DNA from: Dehalococcoidia bacterium UBA2979
GTDB taxonomy: Bacteria > Chloroflexota > Dehalococcoidia > UBA2979
Reading direction: 5' to 3'
DNA: 22,931 bases
NCBI GenBank assembly: GCA_002348225.1
Contig: DEAP01000040.1
Span: forward strand, 1 to 22,931
Numbering within the stretch: the stretch's first letter is position 1; every line of letters starts with the position of its first letter. Under the pieces are notes generated by a model. The model did no database searches and was not told the DNA's origin. It saw nothing but the letters and a program-made list of their open reading frames with translations. The translations under genes were made by a program, and so were the position numbers. Shown here one piece after another: positions 22,174 through 22,931 of the stretch.

Positions 22174-22931
22174 ATGGGTAGACTAGAAAATCTTGTAGCC
22201 GTGGTGACAGGTGGAGGTCGAGGTATTGGCCGAGCAATTGCTCTTGAGTTAGCTCGTGAGGGTGCAAGTGTTGTCATCTCTTCGAGAACTCGAGACCAGT
22301 TGAATTCAGTTGTAGATGAAATCGAAAGTATCGGCAGTAGTGCTCTCGCAGTTGAAGCCGATGCGCTGGTTCGAGAAGACTCAAAAGAGCCTGTCCGCAA
22401 GGCTGTTGAGCGGTTCGGAAAGATAGACATTTTGGTCAACAATGTGGGAGGCGGAGTGCCAGGAGATCAGAACCCCTATACGCACGACGATGACACATTT
22501 GAAATAAACCTCGCGCTCAATCTTACATCCGCTTATTGGACTACTCGAGAAGCCCTGCCACACATGAAAGAAAATGGATACGGACGAGTTTTGACCATCG
22601 GATCTGGTTACGCCAAACGTAGTGGTGGGGCACTCGCATACACAGCTGCCAAACATGGACTCATAGGCTTTACCAGAGCACTAGCAGGACAAGTCGCTCC
22701 CGATGGTATTACTGTGAATTGTTTATGTCCTGGCTGGACCAATACCGCTCTCGTGGACTGGGAAGGTATGGGCATGGCCGCCGGCATATCAGCGGAGGAA
22801 GCTCACGCTTGGCGGGCTTCCGAAAACCTGCAAAACAGGGTGCTTGAGCCTGAAGAACTTGGTCCTATGGCTGCGCTACTGGCAGCTCCGGAATCGGCAG
22901 GAATTACTGGGCAAGTAATCAGCGTGGATGG
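22174..22931 (+). CDS. Short-chain dehydrogenase/reductase, 3'-truncated by window edge
   Basis: 252 complete codons are visible with no stop, so the gene runs off the window, probably by only a few residues because the family's C-terminal I-T-G-Q-V-I-S-V-D-G is reached. The cofactor motif T-G-G-G-R-G-I-G is at 12-19, the N-N-V-G motif at 89-92, and the catalytic residues are Ser144, Tyr156 and Lys160 (Y-T-A-A-K). It should oxidise or reduce a hydroxyl/keto group with NAD(P)(H), as in FabG-like enzymes. ATG 22174 has GGAGG eight bases upstream; an earlier ATG at 22170 runs into a stop. It is divergent from the lipoprotein gene. Confidence 0.93.
   Translation, partial: MGRLENLVAVVTGGGRGIGRAIALELAREGASVVISSRTRDQLNSVVDEIESIGSSALAVEADALVREDSKEPVRKAVERFGKIDILVNNVGGGVPGDQNPYTHDDDTFEINLALNLTSAYWTTREALPHMKENGYGRVLTIGSGYAKRSGGALAYTAAKHGLIGFTRALAGQVAPDGITVNCLCPGWTNTALVDWEGMGMAAGISAEEAHAWRASENLQNRVLEPEELGPMAALLAAPESAGITGQVISVD

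Noticed and set aside
1..22931. tRNA, rRNA, CRISPR array, insertion sequence or phage genes
   Set aside because: I saw no cloverleaf-like sequence, regularly spaced repeats, transposase or integrase coding frames, or terminal inverted repeats anywhere in the window.

Overview
The window looks like free-living, heterotrophic, probably marine bacterial DNA of moderate GC. The gene mix is three family III (CaiB/BaiF) CoA transferases, an F420-type LLM flavin oxidoreductase, an enoyl-CoA hydratase, an aldo/keto reductase, an SDR, a zinc ABC importer, an Aap-type amino acid ABC importer, ferrochelatase, and two genes that only make sense if UGA is read as selenocysteine. That mix recalls SAR202-type Chloroflexota (Dehalococcoidia). 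The taxonomic guess is inference from gene content; there is no rRNA, tRNA or marker gene here to confirm it.

Layout. 1-2217 (+): 3' part of a zinc-binding protein gene, then znuC and znuB. 2218-2426: AT-rich intergenic stretch with three phased GTTAGCA repeats. 2427-6902 (+): aapJ, a strong intergenic hairpin, then aapQ, aapM, aapP. 6916-9529 (-): a three-gene unit transcribed from 9529 downward: CoA transferase, a GrdB-like reductase interrupted by an in-frame TGA, and a dual-specificity-type phosphatase. 9690-13148: aldo/keto reductase (+), CoA transferase (-), CoA transferase (+). 13157-14366: divergent VOC protein (-) and Asp-nucleophile alpha/beta hydrolase (+). 14367-14518: a short gap with two inverted repeats and a promoter. 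14519-15947 (+): DUF454 membrane protein and hemH. 15959-17827 (-): MFS exporter with an unusual acidic C-terminal tail. 18021-18788 (+): enoyl-CoA hydratase behind a promoter that contains a dyad. 18789-22114 (-): lipoprotein, B12-type radical SAM protein ending in a CUAEP tail, and LLM oxidoreductase. 22174-end (+): SDR, cut by the window edge. No gene-free stretch exceeds 300 bases.

The most important result is that two genes would be mis-annotated by standard translation. (1) At 7744-7746 (minus strand) a TGA splits what is otherwise one continuous 280-residue reading frame. Reading it as Sec gives the motif U-P-V-C-H-Q-T expected for the GrdB/PrdB reductase family. A 7-bp hairpin with a G in the loop follows 17 nt after the TGA. 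(2) At 19746-19748 (minus strand) the radical SAM frame continues past TGA as C-U-A-E-P and 14 more residues to a TAG. This is the signature tail of the CUAEP/CCAEP-tail radical SAM (seleno)proteins. A 6-bp hairpin with a G-first loop follows 20 nt after the TGA. Two independent family-specific Sec sites, each with a bSECIS-like hairpin at the right distance, make it very likely that the organism uses selenocysteine, although no sel genes lie in this window.

Functionally, the window combines nutrient import (zinc, amino acids) with catabolic CoA-thioester and redox chemistry. The selenoprotein reductase sits between a CoA transferase and a phosphatase. The selenoprotein radical SAM enzyme sits between a lipoprotein and a probable F420-dependent oxidoreductase. 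Neither arrangement is one I recognise from a characterised pathway.
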